Assembly: GCA_028023455.1 (NCBI GenBank)
Contig: JAQFVV010006335.1
Coordinates: 2,898,412-2,962,411 of the forward strand
DNA: 64,000 nucleotides
Origin: Epiperipatus broadwayi
Taxonomy: Eukaryota > Onychophora > Udeonychophora > Euonychophora > Peripatidae
Direction: 5' to 3'
Positions 1 to 9,621 of this stretch are shown here, piece by piece. Positions within the stretch are counted from its first letter, which is position 1. Every line of letters begins with the position of its first letter. Below the pieces are notes generated by a model. It saw nothing but the letters and a program-made list of their open reading frames with translations, searched no databases and was not told where the DNA came from. The translations under genes were made by a program, and so were the position numbers.

Positions 1-92
1 AATAACATTTAGGAAACAAAATTTCCTGACATGTGTAATAATAATGTTCGACATTTTAATCATTATATAATTTAATTACTTTCTAGAGAGCC

Positions 93-124
<32 letters not shown>

Positions 125-379
125 GAAGATAAAATTGTAAAATTACAGGAAAAAAATATCAATAAAATTATTAATTTTTCTAAATTCTTTATCATTGTTA
201 TAGCACACAATTCGTAATAATGCTAATTTCTGCTGCAATAAAAATTTTATCTTACTGAAACTTAACATGGTGATTCTACATCTAATATCAAATTTTTAAG
301 CTACAAATAAATAACCATCTCTCATTTTTATCAGACATATTAATATATACTAAAATAATATATTGTATTTATCATTGCT

Positions 380-675
380 ATTTTCATCATCATCATCAAT
401 CATTATCAATCTACTGCAGAATGAAGGTCTCTCCAAGTTCAATCCATTTTCTCTGATCTTTAGCTGCTTTTGTCCACATCATCCCTGCACCCTTTCTTAT
501 TTCATCCATCCATCTCACATGTGGTCTCATTCTGTGTTATACAATCTCTTGGAATCCAGTTTAAGATATCAATTGTCCATCTATTATTATCTCTTCTAGC
601 AATATGTCCATCCCAACTCTATTTCAGTCTTTTAATTTTTTGAATGAGGTCAGTAACACCTGTTTGTTCTCTTCA
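380..675 (-). mobile_element. RTE LINE 3' end fragment
   Basis: This minus-strand fragment is the extreme 3' end of the same RTE family that lies nearly complete at 43.86-46.72 kb. The shared stretch runs from the CTGCAGAATGAAGGTCTCTCC block near 412 through the part encoding the C-terminal tail, and ends against a (TCA)n tract at about 384-398, which is the element's 3' simple-repeat tail. Similarity stops near 670. It is a 5'-truncated, non-coding insertion. Confidence 0.8.
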
Positions 676-924
676 AAAACGTTTTTCAAATATGAGGAAG
701 TTTACATGTGTCATCATATTTGTTGATAAAATTTGGTCTTTGTAGTATTTCAATAGTTCCTCTGATCTTACATTAGTGTAGGTTGCCACATCTGGATAAA
801 TTCTTTGTTTTAGAAAAATCAATATTATGACTTTGATCCATATCATAGATTGAGAGTGATGATGATGATGAATGTTGCTTTACTGCATTATCCTGTTTTT
901 CTGAATGTTTGTGATAATGGTATT

Positions 925-1415
925 TTAGTTTTATTTATATTTTGGACTATTTCCATCATCTAGTATAAGTATTGAATGTCTTTAGGAAAATTTAACTTTA
1001 TTTAAATATTCCAAATACATTCAACTATTAGTAATAGCACACAGGTTCTATAGAAACCATTAATCAACTTTTTGATCTTAGAAAAAAGTGGAGAAATTAG
1101 CAGGAACTTCATGGATAAGTATATGAAATTTCTACTGACTGTTTCCTTTGTCAGGATGTCCCAGTTGGTTAGAATGTTACCTTAAAATTCAATATTCTTA
1201 AGAATCTAAGTGTCCAGATTTGATTCCCATCTTAGGCCAGCAACACCTGAAGAAGAGGGGGGTATAATACACCTCAAAATGTTGGATATATAATAACATG
1301 TGTTCTATTACTAGCAGTTGAATGTATTTGGAATATTTAAATAAAGTTATTTTTTTCTAAATACTTTCAATGTCCATATTAGATGATGAAAATAGTCCAA
1401 AATATAAATACAACT
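925..1415. repeat. Inverted repeat arms enclosing a SINE
   Basis: The segment at about 925-1040 is the reverse complement, with some mismatches, of 1301-1415. Both contain the block GTTGAATGTATTTGGAATAT and, further in, a block about an ATGATGGAAATAGTCC-like sequence. A third copy of the same sequence lies at 50790-50900 in direct orientation. The arms enclose the tRNA-like SINE at 1141-1290. The family is not recognised; a foldback element or an inverted duplication of a repeat end would both fit. Confidence 0.6.
1141..1290 (+). repeat. tRNA-headed SINE with hammerhead-like tail, decayed copy
   Basis: This is a diverged single copy of the unit that forms the palindrome at 21854-22207. The head (about 1148-1233) aligns with the A-box-like CCAGTTGGTTAGAATG and a B-box-like GATTTGATTCCC. 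The tail (1241-1285) keeps CAACACCTGAAGAAGAG, but the later core reads CTCAAAATGTTGG instead of CTCGAAACGTTGTG, so the hammerhead-like core is broken here. About 25 bases between head and tail are missing relative to the palindromic copy. Two independent loci make this a dispersed repeat family. Confidence 0.6.
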
Positions 1416-1479
1416 GTATTAGCATGTTTATCTCTTCTAGTACTGATGCAAAAATTGCTTATACCAACATAAGAAATTT

Positions 1480-2260
1480 ACAAATGCTTCATAAAATCTT
1501 ATAAAATACTTCATCAAGAGGGATAGAATCTTTAAGCTTGGGGTTAAAAAATTACTAAGATTTTGATAAGGAGCCTAAGCTATCTTTATGTTATAGCATT
1601 TTAGATTATGTCTGATACTATCTGTGGTTCTTTTTATATAAGGAATACAAACCCTTATAGTTGTTTTTTTCTTCTTGTTTTTAATTTTTGCTACTTTTGC
1701 TTTGAAATAAGACTCAATTTATAACCTTTTCATTATAACCATTTGCCCACAATGCATTACTTATATAATGTAGTTCTTCTTCTAAACACAATATATCTGA
1801 AAGGTTACTTGCACTGATAAATAGTGTTTTGGCTACAGAAAAAAATCTCAACTGGATGATGATGAGAAGAAAATTGGAGGTACCTGTCAGTATGCATAGT
1901 TTTTCTGACAACTAAGAATGATAAAAAAATATTTTGTTTCTTGATGACAAAAACATCAAGAAAGGGAAGTTTCCCATGACATTATATATCCATTGTAAAT
2001 GTAATACTTATATGGATATTATTTATATCTGATGAAAATCTTCCAATTTATCTTTGTAATGCTGCAAGATTACAAATGTGTCATCTATATATCTCAGCTA
2101 AACAGCAGGTTTTAAAGGTACTGATTCTAGAGCACAATTTTTATATGTTACATAAACAAATCAGCTATTACTCCTGAAATAGCAGAACCCATAGGAGTAC
2201 TAAAAGTTTTTTTACAGTGTTGTCCATCATATATGAAATCTGTGTTTGAATGATATTTAT
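1480..2260 (-). pseudogene. Penelope-like element reverse transcriptase remnant
   Basis: A minus-strand reading, broken by several stops and frameshifts, spells the order of PLE reverse-transcriptase motifs. FIYDGQHCKKTFSTPMGSAI (motif B; the MG codons lie at about 2187-2192) is followed by LRYIDDTFVIL, with the catalytic YIDD at 2080-2091, then HTDRYLQFSSHHHP. Next comes LEEELHYISNALWANGY in the 65-residue open frame 1714-1911, then the RT-endonuclease linker GIPYIKRTTDSIRHNLK and PKLKDSIPLDEVFYKI near 1490-1530. The endonuclease itself is missing, replaced by the inverted repeat at 1301-1415. This order is diagnostic for Penelope elements, and the number of lesions shows an old, dead copy. 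Confidence 0.85.
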
Positions 2261-2596
2261 CCAAGGCAAAAAATATAGTCATGCAAAATTTTTTGAAAAG
2301 CAAATTATTCTGACGATTCTGAATTTTTTATTTGTGGTTCATTTATTTTTTTATTTTTTTTTCAATATGTTCAAATATATACACCTGTTTTTTTCTAGTT
2401 ATAAAACTTTAATAATAACTGTGAACACAGTGTTTACAGTGTTCCTACAACTATATTTATAGACACTATTTACAGTGCCTTTCCAATTATATAATATTTA
2501 TTTTACAATTAAGAACTTGTGTGATCAAACCAAAACATTGTAATATCTAATTAAAATCTTATACAGACAAACCCACAAAATATGTATTTTATATAT
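2260..2596. other. AT-rich spacer with a weak PLE-tail-like stretch
   Basis: There is no gene here. The part from about 2518 to 2596 (GTGTGATCAAACCAAAACAT and following) resembles the sequence around the hammerhead-like motif at 34785-34880, including the shared CCCACAAAATATGT-like block. It may be a decayed end of the same repeat. The open frame 2250-2462 looks like chance. Confidence 0.35.
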
Positions 2597-5176
2597 TGTA
2601 CCAGTCGAAACCCACCACCACCGCAAGTCAAATCGGATTCAAACTCAGCTGAACCAAAACTGAATTCAAACCCAACTCAACAGCTCAGATAGCAGAAATT
2701 GACGGCACAGTGCTATGCGCCAAGAACTAGCTCAACGGTTGGTGAGGACTAGAGACTCCTGAGTAACACTAATATCTAAGAATTTATATACTTTGAATAA
2801 TTTTATAAATTGAATCATATGTATGTTCAGGTTGCCAGCACAGACAGCGAGTATTAACATTTAACTAATTATAAAAGAATGATGAACTGAGAAAACAAAG
2901 TATGTTAGAAAATATTTAATAAAAATAATTTGTTTTGTTTCATAAAATAAAGAATGCATTAATTACCTCTAGTCTTTAAGATATCTTACAAATATAATAA
3001 GAGTGGCGGTCCTTATCATATGCCAACAAGTATCACACAGCATGGAATTCTATGTCTATGCCCCCAACGAGAAATATAAAGGCAGATAAAGGTACTCATT
3101 TAGAACGGAAATGATTGCTCTAATTTTATTACGGTGGAATGTGAGATTTATATTTCACATTCGGGAATCTATTCATGAAGAGCAAAACGTAATTTTAGGG
3201 CATAACCTTAAAATTGATTTGAAACTTATTTAATTAATAATATATTTGAGAATTTGTTCGACTTTAATTTAAATCACTTCATCACGAATTACGAGCATGG
3301 AGCAGGTTTTACCGGAACAAAGAGGCAACGGTACTGGCGGCTTACGAGGCAGAGAGTAAAATTGAAATACGATCGCTAGTCGATGATCGAAGTCCTATGG
3401 CGGCTTGCATCTAACAAGTCTTACGCCCTTTGACTAATGAATACGAAAGGAAGTACTTTCTTCCTTGAGAAATTTAAATAAGAGAATATGATCACCGACC
3501 AGCCTAACGGAGCGGAAGATTGCCCTGCATCAGCAATGTTCGATGATGATGACTTGATGGTCATCGTTGAAAAATAAAACCCATGTAGAATGCTCTACGT
3601 GATGACTTGACCAATTAATTAAAGTCAAACGAGCTTTTATCGAACTATTTTAAAACATTTATAAACTATATTAATTATGCCCTAATTATCGTGCTCTTCC
3701 TGAATATTAATACAAACTAACAAAAGTTGAATTAAAATATATTTAACCCTTTATCGACCCGGTTTGCAATAAAAACATTTAAAGATTATATTAGAATAAA
3801 TACATATTGGTGAATACAAAAAATAGCTGGGGCATAGATTAAAATGGAGCTAATAATTTATTATTAGCTAATGTAAAAATAGTAAACATGTAATATTTTC
3901 TTTTGACTCGATGATTGATAGAACTTATAAATCTAGTTCTAATGGGCAAGAATTACTATTTAAAATTAATGTTATATTATTTGCATGAGGCAAATGGAAC
4001 CAAGGAGCTCATCGAGTCGAAAGATTATTGGCATATAATTTTAAATACGACATTAAAGCACACAAATATATATATTAAATGAACCGCCAAGTAAGACAAG
4101 AAAAAGTTTAAAGACTAGAGATTTAAGGAATTACGAGATAGATTTACAGTAGCATGAATAAAAGGTTTTATAAAAATTGTTACATTAAAGAATAAAGAGC
4201 TCTTAAAAAGGAGGAGTGTAAAATAAAGTTCGAACTGGCCAGAAAGTTTAACGTTCATTATAGAAATATATTACCCCTTCCGCTGGTCCTTAGGTTGCAC
4301 CTCCAAGTTGTTGAAAACATAGGCATCATTGGTTGACTACTGGAACAGTATTTTAGTAGCTTTCATAATTTTAGCAGAATGATCGGTCCGGAAAAAGGTT
4401 CAGCAGCTCCATTGAAGATTTCTCGGGACTTTAGGAACCATAGCCAGATTCCTGATGTTCTAGCCCTCTATCATGATGAAATACAATCTTTATGCGCACA
4501 GAGTTCACTGTACTACTCTACAACAAAGCTAGTCCTTTTTTCTCCTGATTTCAGGGCTATATATACTGTCCCGATGCCTTCCGGCTAGCGCTCATTTTAT
4601 TATCAATGTGTTTTTTATAATTAGTTGTTTTCAAATACATTCCTTCGATAAGGCTTTCAAACTAATTAACTTGAATTCCTTCTCTAATTGAAAATGAATT
4701 CTTAAAATCTGAAAATGATTTAATTAGAAAAATGAATCTTTATCTTTTTCCAATTCATAAAACTTTACTATTGTTTTTAAGAATTTTAAAGCTTATCGAA
4801 GGAATGTAGCTTTTAATTAACGAAACTTTACAAATTATTTAAAGGTGAAAAAAACAAGTATTCCCGACGCAATGAAACTTTCGAACAATTATATATATTT
4901 AATATTTACAAATATATATATGCACAATCCACGCAATTTAATATATATAAATTCATGAATATTTTATCATGAATTTATTTAGAGAATTGATCAATTTTAA
5001 ACTAAACTAATTAATTTTACTACGCATTTGAAATAAGTTATTCATTATGGAAATTAGTGTGGATTGAACGTATAAAGCCCCATTGCATCGGAAATTTAAG
5101 GTTAGTATTAGGGTTTGAAATGAATTTACGACTAAATAACATGAAGCTAGGATCGAACTCAGATCCGACTGCTTCA
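2597..5176 (-). repeat. 3' LTR (minus-strand sense)
   Basis: This is the uninterrupted LTR copy and shows the empty PLE target (ATTAGAATAAATAC near 3789). The plus-strand 69-codon ORF at 4379-4588 is present in both LTRs, but two of the three base changes I see in it alter the amino acid (D to N, P to L). It therefore behaves like non-coding DNA. A B-box-like GAGTTCGATCC lies on the minus strand close to the LTR start. Confidence 0.75.
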
Positions 5177-5190
5177 TTTCTTTTCACTTC
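5177..5190 (-). other. Polypurine tract of the LTR element
   Basis: On the minus strand the 14 bases GAAGTGAAAAGAAA are uninterrupted purines except for one T and abut the TG of the 3' LTR. This is where plus-strand synthesis would be primed in an LTR retrotransposon. A longer T/A-rich tract lies just upstream. Confidence 0.6.
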
Positions 5191-5452
5191 AAAAAAAAAA
5201 CAATGAAAAAAAAATGACTTTACTTACGCAGGATATAGTTGCATAAGTGTATAGACTCTGGGAGAACAGCATGAGCATGAGTAATATAACCTGCCCAACT
5301 ACAACAATTATACATGTCTCACTACGATCAATTTTTTTGAATATTCAGCTTATAATAAGTTTAAAAACTCGGTCCGTTTATCAAGTCTCATTTTCCTATG
5401 GTCATGTCAGTTGGTCTTCTGTATATATATATATCTGTTTCTACAGTTTATC

Positions 5453-6082
5453 TTACTGTTTCCCTGGATCAGGTGGTACATATTGTTTTAACTGTCTGGC
5501 ATTGTAATGGTCATAGTCCCGGTCTTCCCTGGTTGTCGTCAAGTTCCCATAGTCTATTGCTGTCATTAATTCTATGGCCTTTTCTGCGACCGAATGCACA
5601 AAAAACAATTCTTTAATATTATCTCGATGAGCGATGGGGTTCTCTCCTGGGTCATCTTTGAAAATTTGAATCTGTATCAAGGATCCAGGCATTGGCGTCT
5701 GTAACTTCTTCATACTAAGTTGAGGACTCATCATCTGTCCCATTTCCACTTTTAGTTTCATTGGACTAGTGGTCTGAACATCTTTTTCTTTTTCTGTATC
5801 TATATCAGCTTCCTCCACTGTTTCGTAACTGGACTCATCCTCACCACTGTCATTTTCCTTGCTATCCACAACTTCCTTTGGTGTGGCCTGATCATCTTCA
5901 TCATCTATTTTTGGGGCTTCAGAGGGATTTATGTCTTGCTGAAGCTTTACATTCTCTGGGTTTGAGTTGGCTTGGATGCCTTGTGCTTCCTCGAGCCTTA
6001 CCAGCCTTTCCATCATTATCATCAGTACCTTTTGATCTTCTCTCATTTCTCTAAGGATCGTTTGTAAAGTGTCTTTTCCCAT
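5453..6082 (-). CDS. Acidic coiled-coil ORF inside LTR element, Gag-like position
   Basis: This 209-codon open frame starts MGKDTLQTILREMRED. An upstream in-frame ATG at 6130 would add 16 hydrophobic residues that look like translated AT-rich DNA, so I prefer 6082. Residues about 1-40 are heptad-like and likely coiled coil. The middle (about 55-115) is strongly acidic, with stretches such as DDEDDQ and SGEDESSYETVEEADIDTE. The end holds EDRDYDHYNARQLKQY and closes PPDPGKQ. It lies in sense orientation between the LTRs, where gag would be. I see no zinc knuckle, protease or other known domain. The stop overlaps a good splice donor (ACA|GTAAGA, GT at 5456-5455), so the frame may be a first exon. 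A captured host exon is the alternative. Confidence 0.45.
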   Translation of the reverse strand: MGKDTLQTILREMREDQKVLMIMMERLVRLEEAQGIQANSNPENVKLQQDINPSEAPKIDDEDDQATPKEVVDSKENDSGEDESSYETVEEADIDTEKEKDVQTTSPMKLKVEMGQMMSPQLSMKKLQTPMPGSLIQIQIFKDDPGENPIAHRDNIKELFFVHSVAEKAIELMTAIDYGNLTTTREDRDYDHYNARQLKQYVPPDPGKQ

Positions 6083-7549
6083 TTTTGAAAATAAGAAAAT
6101 AATGTAATAAACAATCAATATAATGAACAACGTGAATTCACTTAGAGTACTCTCTGTATGCTTAAAATATTTTTTCTCTTCAGTAATTTTAACTAGGTAT
6201 CTGACTACAGGTCCATTGTCCCAATCTTCACCAGCTGCTGCATATTATTTCCCCAATCTATGTAATCTGCCTTTTTTTTGGTTTACCTACGTTTTCTTAG
6301 TTAGCTCTTTATATTAACTCTTTGAGTGAGACATGTATTTTATTCTAAAATATTAAATATAAGAAAAAACATTATTCACTTTCCCTTTGTTCAACTGTTC
6401 TGTTCTCCCATGTCTGAAAAAAAAAACTATACAGTGATATACAAATATTATGTATTAGCAGGTAGAACAAATAATTCTGTATTGAACACACTTGGTTTTT
6501 ATTATGGCGATTGACCCACTACTGTGCTGACAATCAAATTTGCTGACAAATTTATTTATATGGGTGCCAGTGAGCAAAATGAAATCAATAGGGCATGTGA
6601 TATAACCCATTGACCCCCAAACCACATATGATTGACTTAATTTTTGATAAAACAATTGAATTGATGATGAATATTTATTAATGAATAACAGATAACGCGT
6701 TCCTGACCTGAGTTTAAATATAGGAGTTTAAATATTACTAAGCATGAGGCTTCACACACACAAAGAAATGTCAAAATTAATATTACAAGAACTTTTATTG
6801 GTGATATTATTCTAAATCTTGCTAGCATGAAAGCGTGCAAACCATTTAAGCATTTTGCCAACTGCATCTGGCTGCTTGGTGTACACAAAGGATCTTCACC
6901 TGCTTTGAGGTAGCTCTAGAAATTATTGTCATTAAAGCGTAATGTCACACTGCATTGGACCGCTTGACAGATAATTCCCAGTTTGAAGATCTTCGCCTAC
7001 TTTGAGACTACTAAAAATACGGAGCGAACATTTAATATATATGCTAGCAAGCAATACTTTGAAATTAAGACTTTTATGATATCATATTGGATATTTTTAA
7101 TTATAACAACTGAGATAAACATAATTAATTTTGACACAGAAACACATTTCATTTATTTTTACCCCAATGCTTTGATCTATGGACTCTTACTACTTTGCTA
7201 ACGATATTTTTCCTATTGTCACGAACGCGTATAACACAAACGTATAATATATATACTGATATAGTACACGTATAATTAATATACATACATATGAATAATT
7301 ATTTTAACTAACGAATCTTTTACTGAACGAACATTTAAAAAATAATCTTGAAAACATTTTTATAAGAAAGAATTAGAAAATATTATAATTTATTAAATCA
7401 TTTCAGTATATGGATAACTTTTTTTTAAAAAAATATCACTCTACAGAAACATTTACTTTATTGGGATTTCAATTAACTGAGTAACTAAAATCACAATTCT
7501 AATCTCCAGGGCATGTGTGGGGTTTATTAAGTCGAGCCACAATGATTGG
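6083..7549. other. Internal leader region of the LTR element
   Basis: This AT-rich DNA lies between the primer site and the 209-codon ORF. Short frames exist on both strands (for example 6637-6888, minus), but their composition is hydrophobic and AT-driven, and I recognise nothing in them. Confidence 0.4.
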
Positions 7550-7568
7550 GCAGCCAAAAACATAACCA
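7550..7568 (-). other. Candidate primer binding site
   Basis: Immediately after the ...GGTACA end of the 5' LTR, the minus strand reads TGGTTATGTTTTTGGCTGC. TGG at this position is the complement of a tRNA CCA end, as in most LTR retrotransposons. I cannot name the priming tRNA. Confidence 0.5.
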
Positions 7569-8835
7569 TGTACCGGTCGAAACCCACCACCACCGCAAGT
7601 CAAATCGGATTCAAACTCAGCTGAACCAAAACTGAATTCAAACCCAACTCAACAGCTCAGATAGCAGAAATCGATGGCACAGTGCTATGCACCAAGAACT
7701 AGCTCAACGGTTGGTGAGGACTAGAGACTCCTGAGTAACACTAATATCTAAGAATTTATATACTTTGAATAATTTTATAAATTGAATCATATGTATGTTC
7801 GGGTTGCCAGCACAGATAGCGAGTATTAACATTTAACTAATTATAAAAGAATGATGATCTGAGAAAACCAAGTATGTTAGAAAATATTTAATAAAAATAA
7901 TTTGTTTTGTTTCATAAAATAAAGAATGCATTAATTACCTCTAGTCTTTAAGATATCTTACAAATATAATAAGAGTGGTGGTCCTTATCATATGCCAACA
8001 AGTATCACACAGCATGGAATTCTATGTCTATGCCCCCAATGAGAAATATAAAGGCAGATAAAGGTACTCATTTAGAACGGAAATGATTGCTCTAATTTTA
8101 TTACGGTGGAATGTGAGATTTATATTTGACATTCGGGAATCTATTCATGAAGAGCAAAATGTAATTTTAGGGCATAAGCTTAAAATTGATTTGAAACTTA
8201 TTTAATTAATAATATATTTGAGAATTTGTTCGACTTTAATTTAAATCACTTCATCACGAATTACGAGCATGGAGCAGGTTTTACCGGAACAAAGAGGCAA
8301 CGGTACTGGCGGCTTACGAGGCAGAGAGTAAAATTGAAATACGATCGCTAGTCGATGATCGAAGTCCTATGGCGGCTTGCATCTAACAAGTCTTACGCCC
8401 TTTTACTAATGAATACGAAAGAAAGTACTTTCTTCCTTGAGAAATTTAAATAAGAGAATATGATCACCGACCAGCCTAATGGAGCGGAAGATTGCCCTGC
8501 GTCAGCAACGTTCGATGATGATGACTTGATGGTCATCGTTGAAAAATAAAACCCATGTAGAATGCCCTACGTGATGACTTGACCAATTAATTAAAGTCAA
8601 ACGAGCTTTTATCGAACTATTTTAAAACATTTATAAACTATATTAATTATGCCCTAATTATCGTGCTCTTCCTGAATATTAATACAAACTAACAAAAGTT
8701 GAATTAAAATATATTTAACCCTTTATTGACCCGGTTTGCAATAAAAACATTTAAAGATTATATTAGATTTATAAACAAATTAAGCGTATGTCACGCTTGA
8801 ATGTGAAGCTATAATAATATACAGGAATTAATATA

Positions 8836-8876
8836 CGCTAAGCGCTTTCGAGGTGCTTTACCTCATATTCATAGCG
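8836..8876 (-). ncRNA. Hammerhead-ribozyme-like motif in PLE 3' region
   Basis: Read on the minus strand: CGCT, then AUGAAUAUGAG, a stem II hairpin GAGGU/ACCUC with loop AAAGC, then GAAA, the palindrome AGCGCU, a U, and AGCG pairing back to CGCU. The order of parts matches a type I hammerhead with a minimal stem III. The core differs from the consensus CUGANGA at the C3 and G8 equivalents, so catalytic activity is doubtful. Hammerheads with very short stem III are known from PLE termini. Confidence 0.5.
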
Positions 8877-8942
8877 ATGCTGTGAGCTGCAAAATGTAAA
8901 AATGGAGCGGGAGAAGTGGTATGCAAAGCATATGCAAATGGG

Positions 8943-9621
8943 CTAAATAGTCCAGCGTTTAGAGATGTCGAAGCAGGTGTCGCGTCTATTGATAGAGTTG
9001 TTATTGTTATTGATGTAGTACGCTTCTCTGATCTTCCGCTTAATGTCGTTTTTCTCGATACAGACTATTTTAGGGTGGGAAGGTTCAAATAAATGTCCAG
9101 TCTTCTTGGAGTGTTCCAAAAATGTTGATGAGTTATCGTTGTTTTTCATAGCTCTATTGTATGTGTATCTGTGTTGTGCAGTCCGAGTGATTGTGCCTGC
9201 CTTGGTTTCTCCAAAATAAATGGCGCGGCAACCGGGTTGTGGGCAAGTTATGCTGTAAACGACATGGGGGGTCTGAGAAGGTTCTATTTTGTCCTTGGAA
9301 TTATTGATGAGACGATTAGTGCAAGGGGGTGTATGAAAGCTGATTTTAAATTTATTGTCTAAAACTTTGATTAGTTGGTGGGAGATTTTAGGTATGTGGG
9401 GAAGAGTGATATATGGAAGTTTATTATTGTTTTTATTAAGGGTGATTTTTGTATGAAACTGTTTGATTTTGTTGTTGATAGTGTGAAGTTTATAGCCTGC
9501 TTGTAGTAGATCTTTGGTGTAGAGATGTATGTTGTTCTTTCGATCTGCCTCAAACTTGCACAGCTGCATATTTCTGTGTAGGAATGCTTGTAGTCCTGCT
9601 AATTTGTGAGAGTTAGGAACG
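8943..9621 (-). pseudogene. GIY-YIG endonuclease end of PLE ORF (5'-truncated)
   Basis: The minus-strand frame is open to the stop at 8943. The frame runs up to an ATG at 9650, but its first ten residues (MYSPICIYSN) come from LTR DNA outside the insertion, so true PLE sequence starts at VPNSHKLAGL. The linker has LPYITLPHIPKIS (about residues 78-90 of the frame) and KDKIEP (120-124). The nuclease domain reads VVYSITC at 130-136, IYFGET at 144-149, R156 and H160 in RTAQH, and the catalytic-type Glu in REAYYI (209). Cys136 and Cys141 sit within the GIY...YIG spacing, as is usual for PLE nucleases. In the family this enzyme nicks target DNA for reverse transcription. Without the RT domain this copy is not autonomous. 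Confidence 0.88.

Larger units (their letters stand above)
8768..9621 (-). mobile_element. 5'-truncated Penelope-like element inside the LTR
   Basis: Comparison with the empty site in the other LTR defines this insertion exactly. It is 854 bp, flanked by the 5-bp duplication TTAGA (8763-8767 and 9622-9626). On the minus strand it contains the RT-endonuclease linker and a complete GIY-YIG endonuclease end, then about 175 bp of 3' non-coding DNA with a hammerhead-like motif (8836-8876). The reverse transcriptase is missing, as expected for 5' truncation during target-primed insertion. It postdates the LTR element. The coding part has no stops, so it is young or recently copied. Confidence 0.88.

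Noticed and set aside
4205-4219. Plus-strand purine tract AAAAAGGAGGAG followed by TGT, as if a 3' LTR began at 4217
   Set aside because: The duplicated unit extends far to the left of this point in both copies, and its real TG...CA ends, primer site and polypurine tract fit a minus-strand element instead.
4379-4588. 69-codon plus-strand ORF present in both LTRs (also 10212-10421)
   Set aside because: It is antisense to the element, and two of the three visible changes between copies alter amino acids, so there is no sign of protein-level constraint.
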